Shown here: positions 38,562 through 48,332 of the stretch, piece after piece | Layout: each line of letters starts with the position of its first letter | How positions within the stretch are numbered: position 1 is the stretch's first letter | Assembly: GCF_022631235.3 (NCBI RefSeq) | Contig: NZ_CP093310.2 | Coordinates: 2,666,001 to 2,730,000, forward strand | Direction of reading: 5' to 3' | Length of the DNA stretch: 64,000 bases | DNA from: Psychrobacter raelei | GTDB lineage: Bacteria; Pseudomonadota; Gammaproteobacteria; Pseudomonadales; Moraxellaceae | Made by a program: the position numbers and the translations under genes | The notes under the pieces: model-generated | Told to the model about the DNA's origin: nothing | The model's input: the letters and a program-made list of their open reading frames with translations, nothing else | Database searches by the model: none

Positions 38562-38710
38562 CCTTACGTCCTTATAAAAATCTAAAAAAAGCTGGCCTGA
38601 AATCTTATCGCCTTATCTGCCCCATCAAAACCAGATGGCAAATTAAAAACTTACGATTTCAGCCAGCAATACCAGCACCTTGTCATTGCCTTAGGCGCTA
38701 ACGTGCTTAT

Positions 38711-38736
38711 ATTGCTGTCTTACAATAGACAGCAAT
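38711..38736 (-). repeat. Intercistronic hairpin between binding-protein copies
   Basis: Perfect 10-bp stem ATTGCTGTCT / AGACAGCAAT (38711-38720 and 38727-38736) with a six-base loop. No T run follows on the minus strand, so an mRNA-stabilising or processing element is more likely than a terminator. Confidence 0.6.
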
Positions 38737-38752
38737 GAATAGAGATAATGGC

Positions 38753-39595
38753 CTATTGAGCAGCCGCTTTTTGGGCCGCAGCGGTGTTGCTGGTACCAAA
38801 GTAAGGCGCCGAAATCTCATCATATTTACCACTTTCTTTAATCGCGGCTAATGCTTGGTTGAACTTACCGGCCAGCGCATCGCCTTTACGCACAGCGATA
38901 CCCATCGCATCATCGCTATTGAACTCTTCGCCTTTTTGTTCAAAAGCTTTGCCCTCTTCACTGGTTAACCAATAGGCGGCAGTAACTTTATCTGAGAACA
39001 AGGCACGAATACGACCTGAAGTGAGATCTAGATAAGCATTTTCTTGGGTGTCATATAAGCTTACTTTAGCTTCAGGATGCGACGCTTCGATATACTGAGC
39101 GGCGATGGTGGCGCGCTGAGCACCGACTGGAATATTACTAAAATCATCTTTTACGCTAACGTTCTCACCTTTTTTGGCCACTAAGATAAGGCCGTTATTT
39201 AGGTAAGGGTCAGTAAAATCGACCTTTTCAAGACGCTCAGGGGTAATAGACATACCAGCGATAATGGCATCGAACTTCTTAGCTTGAAGCCCTGGAATTA
39301 AGCCATCCCACTCTTGTGAGCTGATATCACACTTGGCTTTCATCTCATCACATAAGGCATGGATTAAGTCGATCTCGAAGCCGATTAACTTACCATCAGC
39401 ATCGGTATAGCTAAGAGGCTTATAGCTTGATTCGGTAGCGATACGGATAGTCTGACCTGCGCTATCAGCTGCCTCAGCTGCGCCAGTTTCGGCATCAGCA
39501 GGCGCTTGGCTGTTGTTACAAGCGGCCAGCATCAGACCAGATAAGGCCATAGATAATACAGCCCATTTACTTTTTGCTTTTGGGAAAGTTGTCAT
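38753..39595 (-). CDS. Amino-acid ABC transporter binding lipoprotein, copy 2
   Basis: A 280-residue binding lipoprotein paralogous to copies 1 and 3. The lipobox is SGLMLAACNN (Cys near residue 26). Ligand motifs are IRIATESSYKPLSYTDADGK, GFEIDLIHALCDEMK, AGMSITPERLEKVDFTDPYL. The specificity-setting residue positions differ from copy 1 (PLSY for PFNY), so the ligand may differ. It ends in an Ala/Gln-rich tail. AGGA precedes the ATG. Confidence 0.9.
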   Translation of the reverse strand: MTTFPKAKSKWAVLSMALSGLMLAACNNSQAPADAETGAAEAADSAGQTIRIATESSYKPLSYTDADGKLIGFEIDLIHALCDEMKAKCDISSQEWDGLIPGLQAKKFDAIIAGMSITPERLEKVDFTDPYLNNGLILVAKKGENVSVKDDFSNIPVGAQRATIAAQYIEASHPEAKVSLYDTQENAYLDLTSGRIRALFSDKVTAAYWLTSEEGKAFEQKGEEFNSDDAMGIAVRKGDALAGKFNQALAAIKESGKYDEISAPYFGTSNTAAAQKAAAQ

Positions 39596-39704
39596 GATAA
39601 GTCCTAACTTTAGATAAAATTTGATAACCGTTTAATGGCTATTTAACAAGTGTCTCATAGCCATTGAATAATCTTTAATGCTCTGCGATAACTAAGTGGC
39701 TTAA

Positions 39705-40499
39705 TTATTTGCCAAAATTAGCCGCTTCAATCTCAGCCAATTTGCCATTGCTACGGATGGCTTCAATGGCTTTGTCAAACTCAGCTTTTAGAGGGTCGTT
39801 TTTGCGCAGTGCAATCCCTAAGTGATCGTCGTTATCAATCTCTTCACCAATGACGGCGTAGTCAGGATTCTCAGGTAACCAGTCAGCTGCAGATACTTTT
39901 TCTGCCAATACGGCATCTACGCGCCCTGATTTTAGGTCAAGGTAGGCATTTTCATAGGTATCATATAAGTTAACCTTGTTGCCATCTTTGCCATCGAAGT
40001 TATCTAGCAAATACTCGCCTAAAGTGGTTGAGCGCTGGCTGCCTAAGTCTTTATTGGTCACATCATCAGGGCTAAAGCTCCCGTCTTTTTTGGCCAACCA
40101 AACCATGGTATTTGAGAAATAAGGGGCACTAAAATCAACCGTTGCCGCGCGCTCTGGTGTGATGGACATACCGGCGATAATGGCATCGTACTTATTGGCC
40201 AATAGACCAGGGATAATACCGTCCCAGTCTTGAGCAACGATTTCGCATTTGGCTTTCATCTGTTCACACACAGCATTGGCCACATCAACATCGAAGCCGC
40301 CTAAGCTGCCATCATTATTGGTGTAGTTGAACGGAGGGTAGGCCCCTTCTGTCGCAATGCGAATGGTTTTACCTTCTGCTGAAGTGGCTTCACCCGCTTT
40401 GGTATCTTCAGACTTTGAACAGCCCGTTAGCCCCACTACGGCGGCTAAGGCTAAAACAGACAAGCTCGTTCGTGATAACTTTTTTTCAAATAACTTCAT
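39705..40499 (-). CDS. Amino-acid ABC transporter binding lipoprotein, copy 3
   Basis: A 264-residue binding lipoprotein. The ATG at 40499 gives a clean signal, MKLFEKKLSRTSLSVLALAA, and lipobox VVGLTGCSK; a longer frame to 40523 adds eight unlikely residues. Motifs: IRIATEGAYPPFNYTNNDGS, GFDVDVANAVCEQMK, AGMSITPERAATVDFSAPYF. It resembles copy 1 more than copy 2 at the ligand site. It is first of the three, and starts after the terminator that follows the ATPase gene. Confidence 0.9.
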   Translation of the reverse strand: MKLFEKKLSRTSLSVLALAAVVGLTGCSKSEDTKAGEATSAEGKTIRIATEGAYPPFNYTNNDGSLGGFDVDVANAVCEQMKAKCEIVAQDWDGIIPGLLANKYDAIIAGMSITPERAATVDFSAPYFSNTMVWLAKKDGSFSPDDVTNKDLGSQRSTTLGEYLLDNFDGKDGNKVNLYDTYENAYLDLKSGRVDAVLAEKVSAADWLPENPDYAVIGEEIDNDDHLGIALRKNDPLKAEFDKAIEAIRSNGKLAEIEAANFGK

Positions 40500-40968
40500 G
40501 GGTTGTTTCTCCGAAGCCAACATTGGCTTATTGCTTATTTAATTGGCTTAACGTGATTAATTTGGATTAATTAAGCGCTCATCAAGCACGAATTAAGGGG
40601 TATCGATTATTAGATATGGATTTAGCCGAACTTATACCACTTGAGCCGTATAAAAAAAATAACTCACGACAAAGCGTATTACCTAGGCCAGATTACTAGA
40701 TTTTCGTGGTACGACTGTGGTGAGACTGGCTATATAATGAAAAATAGTTGTGTAAAACTTTATAAACAAAAATAATACATGAGCAATGGGCTAAAAACAA
40801 ATCATTTCGATGCTTTACTTCACTCATTCCAACCCCAGTTATGCCCGCAAAAAAAGCGGATGCGGCGCTCAAGCCTTGTATAAGCCAAAAAAAAGAATGC
40901 GCACTTTAAGAAGCACACACTCTTTTTTATTCATCTATCTAAAAAGCTAGGTTTACAGTCTGGGCCAA
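40500..40968. other. Intergenic region before binding-protein genes
   Basis: About 470 bp. It holds the terminator of the ATPase gene (40887-40928) and, nearer the binding protein, an AT-rich region with a weak candidate promoter (TTTACA...TATAG on the minus strand around 40730-40760). No coding frame. Confidence 0.4.
40887..40928 (-). terminator. Terminator after ABC ATPase gene
   Basis: Stem GAATGCGCAC / GCACACACTC (40895-40904 and 40913-40922), closing with G-U pairs on the minus-strand RNA, then a run of T. Confidence 0.65.
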
Positions 40969-41781
40969 CTAATTTAAAGGCAGCTTATTGGCATCAGCGC
41001 GATGTGAGGCCATAAACTCACGAACCCGAGCAGACTTTGGATTATCAAATACCTGCTCTGGTGTACCCGCCTCTTCTATACGGCCTTGATGCAAAAACAC
41101 CACTTGTGAGGACACGTCACGGGCAAAGCGCATTTCATGGGTCACAATCAGCATGGTGCGCCCTTCTGCTGCTAAATCACGCATCACTGCTAGCACCTCA
41201 TTGACCAGCTCAGGATCCAGAGCAGATGTCGGCTCATCGAATAACAAGACTTGCGGGTTCATCGCCAGCGCACGGGCAATGGCCACACGCTGACGCTGAC
41301 CACCTGATAAGTTGTCAGGGTAGGCATCTTTTTTATCCAGTAACCCAACTTTTTTTAACAGCTGCTCAGCCTCACTAATGGCCTGATCTTTGCTGATTTT
41401 TAGCACCTGTGTTGGGCCTTCGATGATGTTTTGAATGATGGTTTTGTGCGGCCATAAGTTGAAGTTTTGGAAAACAAAACCGACGCGCGCACGGAAGCTC
41501 TCAAGCTGGGCTCTGTTGGCTGCTTGTAGTTCGCCTGACTTACCCGGTACCAAATTAAGCGACTCACCCCCTAAGGTAATTGTGCCTTGGTTGGGCTTTT
41601 CGAGCAGGTTAATACAGCGCAGTAACGTAGACTTGCCTGAGCCTGATGAGCCCAAAATTGAGATGACATCGCCATCATAAGCGGTGAGGGAGACCCCTTT
41701 TAATACCTCAAGCGAGCCGTAGCTTTTATGAATATTTTGCAAATCAAGGGCAATGGGTCGATCTGAAGTAGTGTGTGGCAT
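40969..41781 (-). CDS. Polar amino-acid ABC transporter ATP-binding protein
   Basis: HisP/GlnQ-type ATPase of about 270 residues. Walker [21 protein letters not shown], signature [17 protein letters not shown] and Walker [15 protein letters not shown] are intact, with the switch His in [11 protein letters not shown]. The start is uncertain: ATG at 41781 or 41796, or a TTG at 41832. A perfect TATAAT on the minus strand (41823-41818) lies between the TTG and the two ATGs, which argues against the TTG. It belongs with the permeases and binding proteins but is separated from them by a terminator. Confidence 0.92.
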   Translation of the reverse strand: MPHTTSDRPIALDLQNIHKSYGSLEVLKGVSLTAYDGDVISILGSSGSGKSTLLRCINLLEKPNQGTITLGGESLNLVPGKSGELQAANRAQLESFRARVGFVFQNFNLWPHKTIIQNIIEGPTQVLKISKDQAISEAEQLLKKVGLLDKKDAYPDNLSGGQRQRVAIARALAMNPQVLLFDEPTSALDPELVNEVLAVMRDLAAEGRTMLIVTHEMRFARDVSSQVVFLHQGRIEEAGTPEQVFDNPKSARVREFMASHRADANKLPLN

Positions 41782-42144
41782 AACAGTGGCACGCATCCAA
41801 AATAAGTTTGAGAAGAGATTATAACACTGCAAGGCTTTTGAATAAGCAGATTAATAGACAATCGCCTCAAAAAATACGATGTATTAAAGCCTATAGCAGC
41901 TGTGATGATAAAAATGCTCAATTATGGGCGATCAAAATAGCCCAATAAAACTGCATATTGTCGCTTATTAGCCACACATAGGCAAATGTTGTGATGCCTT
42001 TATGCGGTGGATTATGCCCAAAAATCACTGTCAAGTTTTGTGTGGTCACTTTACTATTAGGGACATCTGCTTTATGTTAAACCTCATCTTATTTTTATAA
42101 AAAACAACCCCAATCAATAAGCAAAAAAGCATCAGGAGACAACA
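41782..42144. other. Divergent intergenic region ABC ATPase / proA
   Basis: About 360 bp. On the minus strand a TATAAT (41823-41818) suggests the ABC operon promoter, without a good -35. The proA side ends with CAGGAG. No coding frame. Confidence 0.4.
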
Positions 42145-43443
42145 ATGACACAAGCCATCAGTGATATAAAAGCCTATATGCAGCAAGTTGGTAAACAGGC
42201 AAGAAATGCCTCAAGAAAGTTAGCCGCCGCCAATACCGGTGACAAAAATGCCGCTTTGTTAATTATTTATGAGCAATTAAAACAGGCCAAAGACGAAATA
42301 TTAGCCGCCAATAAAATCGATATGGACAATGGCCGAAGCAACAACTTAGATGCCGCCCTACTTGACCGCTTGGCACTTAATGAATCTCGCTTTGAGGCGA
42401 TGCTACAAGGCCTAAAAGATGTGGCCGCTTTGCCTGACCCTATTGGTGAAGTCACTGACATGACTTACCGTCCTTCTGGTATTCAGCTGGGTAAAATGCG
42501 GGTACCTTTGGGCGTGGTGGGCATGATTTATGAGTCTCGTCCCAATGTGACGTTAGAGGCCGCTTCTTTGGCACTAAAATCTGGCAATGCCATTATTTTA
42601 CGCGGCGGCTCAGAAGCCTATGAGTCAAACCAAGCGATTGCCAAATATATCTTATCTGGTCTAAAACAGGCCGGTCTGCCTGAGCACGGTGTTCAGGTGT
42701 TACAGACCACAGACCGCGCCGCAGTGGGAGAGCTGATTACCTTAACAGAATATGTTGATGTGATTGTGCCACGTGGCGGCAAGGGCCTTATTGCCCGTAT
42801 TAGCCAAGATGCGCGCGTGCCGGTTATTAAGCATTTAGATGGCAACTGCCACACCTTTATTGACAGTGACGCCGACCCTGAGATTGCTATTAAGGTCAGT
42901 GTTAATGCCAAGACGCATCGCTACGGCACCTGTAATACCATGGAAACCTTGTTGGTAGATCAAGCGATTGCTAATGAGTTGTTACCTCAGATAGCCGAGG
43001 CCATTGTCGCAGCCGATGACGCCATGCAGCTTCGCTTAGATGCCGCCTCAAAAGCCATTTTACAAGACAATGCTAAGCTTGCCGGCCACTTAAGTGATGC
43101 CACAGATAGCGACTGGGATACCGAATACTTAGCACCCATCTTAGCGGTCAAAATTATAGACGGCTTAGATGCCGCCATTGACCACATCAATACCCATGGC
43201 AGCCATCACACTGATGTGATTATCACTAATAACTATAGTAAGTCGCAGCGCTTCATTCGCGAAGTGGACTCAGCCAGTGTGATGATTAACGCCTCAAGCC
43301 GCTTTGCAGATGGCTTTGAATATGGCTTGGGTGCTGAAATTGGCATCTCAACTGACAAAATCCATGCCCGTGGCCCCGTCGGACTCAATGGCCTTACCTC
43401 TCAAAAATGGGTTGTCTATGGTCATGGCGAGGTGCGTAGCTAG
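42145..43443 (+). CDS. proA: Glutamate-5-semialdehyde dehydrogenase
   Basis: Gamma-glutamyl phosphate reductase, second step of proline synthesis, aldehyde-dehydrogenase fold. 432 residues. Seen: [19 protein letters not shown] (near residue 115), [35 protein letters not shown], and the catalytic Cys in [14 protein letters not shown] (near residue 260). CAGGAG lies six bases before the ATG. It is alone, without proB next to it, and ends with its own terminator. Confidence 0.96.
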   Translation: MTQAISDIKAYMQQVGKQARNASRKLAAANTGDKNAALLIIYEQLKQAKDEILAANKIDMDNGRSNNLDAALLDRLALNESRFEAMLQGLKDVAALPDPIGEVTDMTYRPSGIQLGKMRVPLGVVGMIYESRPNVTLEAASLALKSGNAIILRGGSEAYESNQAIAKYILSGLKQAGLPEHGVQVLQTTDRAAVGELITLTEYVDVIVPRGGKGLIARISQDARVPVIKHLDGNCHTFIDSDADPEIAIKVSVNAKTHRYGTCNTMETLLVDQAIANELLPQIAEAIVAADDAMQLRLDAASKAILQDNAKLAGHLSDATDSDWDTEYLAPILAVKIIDGLDAAIDHINTHGSHHTDVIITNNYSKSQRFIREVDSASVMINASSRFADGFEYGLGAEIGISTDKIHARGPVGLNGLTSQKWVVYGHGEVRS

Positions 43444-43543
43444 GCTAGGATTGCCTAGCCCATTGGCTCAAGGTGGCCATTTTTGGGAGTAATTTGGTTG
43501 ATAAAAGTGATTATGTTAATCAAACTCCATCAGACCCTTTATC

Positions 43544-43574
43544 AAAAACGTCAGCGAAATGCTGGCGTTTTTTT
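43544..43574 (+). terminator. Intrinsic terminator of proA
   Basis: Stem ACGTCAGC / GCTGGCGT (43548-43555 and 43561-43568, one G-U pair) followed by seven T. Confidence 0.85.
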
Positions 43575-44196
43575 ATGGCGCAGTTAGGTTAACTGGCTGC
43601 GAAATAATCTTATCAAATTCAGCCATTTAAGATCATTTATGACCTAGCTTGGCACTGAGTCTTGTGCGTTAAAATCATCACAAAACCCGCGTAGCTATTT
43701 TTTTAAAAGATAATTATGAGATAAAATGCGCCCTCTAAATAACGATCTAAATAAGTTTTAGAGTGATTTACAGCCGCATCTTTAGTAATATAGGCCTATC
43801 CTCTACAACCGGCAACGCTGATTGTGTGTAAAAGTGGGTCACGTGATCTGCTTAAGACAGATATTTGGCTTGTCGAACATATAGCTGCAACTCTCCTCAG
43901 GGATACCTAAAGTTTGTGGTTATCTTTTGTGGTTATCTACGGTTTACCGCTTCGGTAACATCTATTAGTTAGTGATTTTCTAATCTTTAACCATATACCT
44001 AAAGTCTTAATAGTTAGCCAAAAGATGTGGCCCAGTAGCGCTTATCATAAGCCAATAAAGCCCGTGCTCTGGCTAAATTAATGATTATTTTTTAACTACT
44101 ATTTAAAGTCTAATGCACAAAGCAAACCTTATTTTGGAGCAGCTCATGCTGGAAGTCCAATGAGGGTAACTTTATTTTTATAAAAAGGAGCAACGA
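43575..44196. other. Long non-coding stretch upstream of gltS
   Basis: More than 600 bp without any plausible ORF on either strand. A small hairpin with TACCG-CTT-CGGTA pairing lies near 43953-43968. The final 30 bp carry AAGGAG before the gltS ATG. It could be a long leader or an unrecognised RNA; nothing more can be supported. Confidence 0.4.
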
Positions 44197-45471
44197 ATGG
44201 AAGTTACTTTAAATGGCTACTATACGCTGATATTAGCCACACTCGTCCTACTCTTGGGACGGTTTTTGGTAAAAAGGGTGAAGTTTTTAGAAGACTTTAA
44301 CATCCCTGAGCCTGTGGCAGGTGGCTTAGTTGCAGCCGCCATTGTTTATGCACTTAATATCATATGGGGGTATAGTTTTAACTTCCAGCAGGAGCTTCAA
44401 ACCGCTTGTATGCTGATGTTCTTCGCCTCAATCGGTCTAAGCGCTGACTTTAGCCGCCTAAAAGCCGGTGGTTCCCCTCTATTAATCTTCACCATTGTGG
44501 TCTCAGTATTTATCATTTTGCAAGACGTGGTGGGTGTGACCATGGCCAGTGTATTGGGGCTTGATCCTCTGCTAGGTCTGGTGACAGGCTCTATTGCGCT
44601 GACCGGTGGTCATGGTACTGCAGGCGCTTGGGGTATCACGCTTGAAGAGCAATACGGCGTGGTCGGTGCAACGACCTTGGGTATCGCTGCGGCCACTTAC
44701 GGTCTTGTTGCCGGTGGTGTGATTGGTGGCCCAGTAGCTCGCCGTTTAATCAACAGATTGGGTGTAAAACCAGGCGAGGTTAACCCCAACCCTACCCCGA
44801 CTGAAAAGCTGGCCGGTGAGCAATCTTTATATAGCACCAAGCACAATGAAGAAGAAGCTTATCGCAATAAAGAGATCTTTGAGAAACCAGACAACATTCG
44901 TCTGATTACTGCCTCCTCGACCATTGAGTCTTTGGCATTATTTGCAGCGTCATTAGCCTTTGCAGATATCATGACTAATTTGGGTCAAGGCACTTGGTTT
45001 GAGCTTCCCACCTTCGTTTGGGCATTGGCTGGCGGTGTTATCTTGCGTAACGTATTGACCATGGTGTTTGACTTCCATATGTTTGACCGCGCCATTGACG
45101 TGATTGGCAACGCTTCATTAAGCCTATTTTTGGCAATGGCATTGTTGTCACTAAAACTTTGGCAGCTGACCGACCTTGCCGGTCCTGTATTGATTATCTT
45201 AGTCGTACAGACCTTAGTTATGATCGGTTATGCCTACTTGGTGACCTTTAGAATTATGGGTAAAGACTATGATTCTGCCGTTTTAGCAGCAGGTCACTGC
45301 GGCTTTGGTATGGGTGCGACCCCGACTGCCATTGCCAACATGCAAGCGGTCACCGATCGTTATCAGCCTTCGCACAAAGCTTTCTTAATTGTGCCTATGG
45401 TAGGTGCTTTCTTTGTGGATATCGTCAACGCTACCGTATTACAGATTTTCACTAAATTACCGTTTATGTAA
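44197..45471 (+). CDS. gltS: Sodium/glutamate symporter
   Basis: Inner-membrane Na+/glutamate symporter of the ESS family, 424 residues with about ten hydrophobic segments in two halves. Family pore loops are visible: ALTGGHGTAGAWGITLEEQ in the first half and AAGHCGFGMGATPTAIANMQ in the second. FNIPEPVAGGLVAA near the start is also conserved. A hydrophilic central loop (about residues 190-230) links the halves. AAGGAG precedes the ATG. It may share amino-acid supply with the ABC system upstream. Confidence 0.94.
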   Translation: MEVTLNGYYTLILATLVLLLGRFLVKRVKFLEDFNIPEPVAGGLVAAAIVYALNIIWGYSFNFQQELQTACMLMFFASIGLSADFSRLKAGGSPLLIFTIVVSVFIILQDVVGVTMASVLGLDPLLGLVTGSIALTGGHGTAGAWGITLEEQYGVVGATTLGIAAATYGLVAGGVIGGPVARRLINRLGVKPGEVNPNPTPTEKLAGEQSLYSTKHNEEEAYRNKEIFEKPDNIRLITASSTIESLALFAASLAFADIMTNLGQGTWFELPTFVWALAGGVILRNVLTMVFDFHMFDRAIDVIGNASLSLFLAMALLSLKLWQLTDLAGPVLIILVVQTLVMIGYAYLVTFRIMGKDYDSAVLAAGHCGFGMGATPTAIANMQAVTDRYQPSHKAFLIVPMVGAFFVDIVNATVLQIFTKLPFM

Positions 45472-45502
45472 GAAAGTTTAGTACACGCTTAAATAACCTA
45501 AA

Positions 45503-45540
45503 AAAGGGAGAGATTTGCTTTAATCTCTCCCTTTTTTTAT
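45503..45540 (+). terminator. Bidirectional terminator gltS / pepF
   Basis: Perfect 13-bp stem AAAGGGAGAGATT / AATCTCTCCCTTT (45503-45515 and 45522-45534) with T and A runs on either side. Confidence 0.9.
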
Positions 45541-45543
45541 CTA

Positions 45544-47340
45544 TTACGTTAAATCTATAGCCTGATCGATTAACGTTTCAATAAAGCCAATACTATCAAC
45601 TAACGTCGCTTTGTCAGTGATATCTACCCCTATCATTTGTGCCAACTCAGCCGGAGTTTTGGTGCCACCTGCACGCAGTACAGCCAGCCAATCATCAATC
45701 ACATCCTCACCTTGACGCAGCTTTTTAAACAGCTGAGTGGCAATACTAAGACCAGCACTATAGGTGTAAGAATACAGACCTAAATAATAATGCGGCTGAC
45801 GCATCCAAGTCAGCGCCGCATCCTCATCAATCTCTACCGCATCACCCCAGAACTGCTGCAATGTGGACTGCATCAACTGATGTAAATCCTCAGTACTCAA
45901 GTTCTTGCCAGCATCTACCGCACGGTATACCTCACGCTGGAAGTGTGCTTCTAGGTAATGGGTCACAAAGTTATGATAATAAGTATTTGATAACAGTGAT
46001 GACACCACATAACGCTGAAACGCTTTGTCATCGGTATTTTGCTGTAATAAATGATGGCCAAGTAGCAGCTCATTACAGGTTGAAGGCGCTTCAATAAAGT
46101 ACAAAGATGGCTCATAGCTTAAGTAGTTCTGAGTCTGGCCCGCATTATAAAAATGCCCAGCATGTCCAATCTCATGAATTAAGGTAAACACATCGCCTAA
46201 GTTATGCGTCCAAGACATCAAGACATACGAGTGCTCACCATAAGGAGAGGCACAAAATCCGCCCGTGCTCTTACCTTGGTTTTGGGCAAAGTCATACCAA
46301 CGCTCCTCAAACGAGCGCTTTACCATATCAGTATAATCGGTGCCCAGTAACGATAAAGCATCCACGCAATACTGCTTAGCCTCTTCAATACTCACCTGCG
46401 TCACAAAGTTGGCATCCAGTGGCACTTTTAAATCAGCAAAGGTCATTTTGTCGATACCATTAGCCGTTTGCAGCAATTTGGCATAGCGGCGCATTGGCGG
46501 TGCAAGATGCTGCATAATGGTATCGATGTGCTCGTCATACATGGCGCGCGATACTTTTTGATCGTGCAGTAGATAGTCAAATACTGAGTCATAGCCGCGC
46601 ATATCGGCCATGATTTTCTCTTTTTTGACTTGGGTTAAATAGTTGCTAGCAATGGTGTGCTGAGACTCACGTAATCGCTTTGAAAACGCCTTAAAAGCAT
46701 TACGGCGAAACTCGGTGTCGACTGCGGTTTCGTATTCGTTTTCAAACGCTGAAAAGCTTAACGGATAGCTCTGACCATTGGCCTCAAAGTCTGGGAAGCT
46801 CATATCAGCCAATTTGCACTGCTCGTAGTTTTGATACGGCAAGTCGAGTACTGGCGATAACGACATCAGCGCCGTTTCTAACTCCAAGCTTAGGGTGTAC
46901 GGCTTTTGCGCCAATAAGTCTGCTAAAAAAGCACGATATTTGTCATTGTCGGCCATCGCTTGTTTAATCACAGCCTCGTCAGCTTGCTTTAGGGTTTGCG
47001 CCACTATTGCAGTCTGGCTGTTTAATTTAGCCGTTTCTGAGTCAAAATCTCTGGCTCTGATTTGCAGCTCACGATCGCCCATATCTACCGCACTTTGGGC
47101 GCCGGCATAGGTGCCTGCTTTGGACAAAATGGTCAAATAAGCTTCATAAGTCTGTAGTAGATGTACGATACTGGCCGCATCGGTGAGATTCAGCATCGAC
47201 TCTGAGGTCAGCTCATTGGCAAGCTTGCCCGCTTTATCTAGGTCTGCATAGAAATCTTCTGGCGTGGCATATAGTGCGGTCATATCCCAGGTTAGATGGT
47301 TGGGTACATCGCTACGCTTGGGTAACGCTTGAGTCGTCAT
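45544..47340 (-). CDS. pepF: Oligoendopeptidase F (M3 family)
   Basis: Zinc metallopeptidase of family M3 that degrades oligopeptides in the cytoplasm. 598 residues, the usual length. The zinc motif is TLIHEIGHAGHFY (HExxH near residue 390) with the third ligand in FIEAPSTCNELLLGHHLL about 25 residues later. No signal peptide is seen. The N-terminal helices are typical of the family. The gene is convergent with gltS and ends right at the shared terminator. Confidence 0.94.
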   Translation of the reverse strand: MTTQALPKRSDVPNHLTWDMTALYATPEDFYADLDKAGKLANELTSESMLNLTDAASIVHLLQTYEAYLTILSKAGTYAGAQSAVDMGDRELQIRARDFDSETAKLNSQTAIVAQTLKQADEAVIKQAMADNDKYRAFLADLLAQKPYTLSLELETALMSLSPVLDLPYQNYEQCKLADMSFPDFEANGQSYPLSFSAFENEYETAVDTEFRRNAFKAFSKRLRESQHTIASNYLTQVKKEKIMADMRGYDSVFDYLLHDQKVSRAMYDEHIDTIMQHLAPPMRRYAKLLQTANGIDKMTFADLKVPLDANFVTQVSIEEAKQYCVDALSLLGTDYTDMVKRSFEERWYDFAQNQGKSTGGFCASPYGEHSYVLMSWTHNLGDVFTLIHEIGHAGHFYNAGQTQNYLSYEPSLYFIEAPSTCNELLLGHHLLQQNTDDKAFQRYVVSSLLSNTYYHNFVTHYLEAHFQREVYRAVDAGKNLSTEDLHQLMQSTLQQFWGDAVEIDEDAALTWMRQPHYYLGLYSYTYSAGLSIATQLFKKLRQGEDVIDDWLAVLRAGGTKTPAELAQMIGVDITDKATLVDSIGFIETLIDQAIDLT

Positions 47341-47527
47341 ATAACTCCTTTAATTTTTTGTCTGTAGTAAGATGGCATAACCATTATGTGGTAGTGGTCG
47401 GTCTAAATAGCTTTTATCTATGGGCTTTTAGTAGACTGGTTTTAATCAGCATCAATAGTACCACACCCTGCCTGCGCCTTGAGCTATCTTCAAGTGTTCT
47501 ACTTTATAGATACTGACTGAGTTAATT

Positions 47528-47776
47528 ATGAAGCACAAAAAACTGCTGCAACTAGATAAAGAGGACGAAGAGCTTCTGCTCGATGAGCTGCGAGATTATA
47601 TGAGTGATGAGCTTGATATAGATATAGGTAACCTGCCAACTAAGTTATTACTAGATTATATGGTGAATTTAATTGGTCCCAAGATTTATGATCAAGCCAT
47701 CGAGGATTCTGAGCCTTGGCTATATGATAGATTTACCAGCATATTAGAAGACTTGTCTGTTTTAAAAAAAGACTAA
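47528..47776 (+). CDS. DUF2164 family protein
   Basis: An 82-residue acidic protein of family DUF2164, recognised by LPTKLLLDYMVNLIGPKIYDQAIEDSE. Function unknown. It is divergent from pepF, 187 bp away, with only a weak GAG SD. A strong terminator follows at 47792-47828. Confidence 0.82.
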   Translation: MKHKKLLQLDKEDEELLLDELRDYMSDELDIDIGNLPTKLLLDYMVNLIGPKIYDQAIEDSEPWLYDRFTSILEDLSVLKKD

Positions 47777-47791
47777 CCGTTTTTATCCGCA

Positions 47792-47828
47792 TAAAAAAGC
47801 CGCCTAGCTATAAGCTAAGCGGCTTTTT
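47792..47828 (+). terminator. Terminator between DUF2164 gene and repeat protein gene
   Basis: Stem AAAAAAGCCGC / GCGGCTTTTTT with a 15-base loop that can pair further (CTAGCT/AGCTAA). It works in both directions. Confidence 0.88.
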
Positions 47829-47853
47829 TATTTGCAACGCTGGGTTTTATTTC

Positions 47854-48186
47854 CTAGTTACAGATGGTATTAGAGTAAATAGTAGTACAAGTCGTGCCAT
47901 CTGAATGAAGCGTACTATTGCCTATACGCGTCGATGATGTGCCATTGGAGTTTATTGTATTGTTGCCAATACGTGTCGACGAGCTTCCATTTGAATGAAT
48001 AGAATGGTTTCCAATGTGCGTTGATGAGCTACCATTCGAATACAGCGTCTGATTACCGATATCTGTTGATGACATACCATTTGAATAAATACTGGTATTA
48101 CCTATTCTTGTAGATGATATGCTGCCTGCATAAACACTGGTTGAAATAACAGCAAGAGCCATTGGTATTACTAATGTCTTAAACAT
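47854..48186 (-). CDS. Small exported protein of 15-residue repeats
   Basis: A 110-residue protein with a clear signal peptide (about residues 1-20, ending VYA) followed by five near-identical 15-residue units (residues 21-96). The unit reads x-S-S-T-x-I-G-N-x-[ST]-[IL]-x-S-[ND]-G. A final degenerate unit, GTTCTTIYSNTIC, carries two Cys (100 and 109). Regular Ile/Leu and Gly positions suggest a beta-solenoid or beta-roll with a disulfide cap. The SD AAGGAGG is near perfect and five bases before ATG, so it is probably well expressed. It stands alone between two terminators. Function unknown. Confidence 0.8.
   Translation of the reverse strand: MFKTLVIPMALAVISTSVYAGSISSTRIGNTSIYSNGMSSTDIGNQTLYSNGSSSTHIGNHSIHSNGSSSTRIGNNTINSNGTSSTRIGNSTLHSDGTTCTTIYSNTICN
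47899..48126 (-). repeat. In-gene 45-bp tandem repeat
   Basis: DNA encoding the five 15-residue units, four of exactly 45 bp and the first of 48 bp. Copies differ mainly at third codon positions and at the variable residues. Confidence 0.85.
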
Positions 48187-48280
48187 TTAAACCTCCTTAA
48201 TTATTTTTACTATCGCTTAGTAACACCTTCTTCATTGAGAGCACTTAACGGTAGTCTATATTTGCTATCCATGTATAAAA

Positions 48281-48310
48281 TAAGGGGGCTAAGACTTAGC
48301 CCCCTTATCT
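48281..48310 (-). terminator. Terminator of glyA
   Basis: Perfect inverted repeat TAAGGGGGCTAAG / CTTAGCCCCCTTA (48281-48293 and 48295-48307). On the minus strand it is followed by ATTTTAT. Confidence 0.82.
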
Positions 48311-48332
48311 ATCTTTATATTACTACAATAGC

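Noticed and set aside
47854..48186. Reading the 45-bp repeats as a CRISPR array
   Set aside because: Repeats are contiguous without spacers, in frame, and sit in a coding gene with signal peptide and SD.
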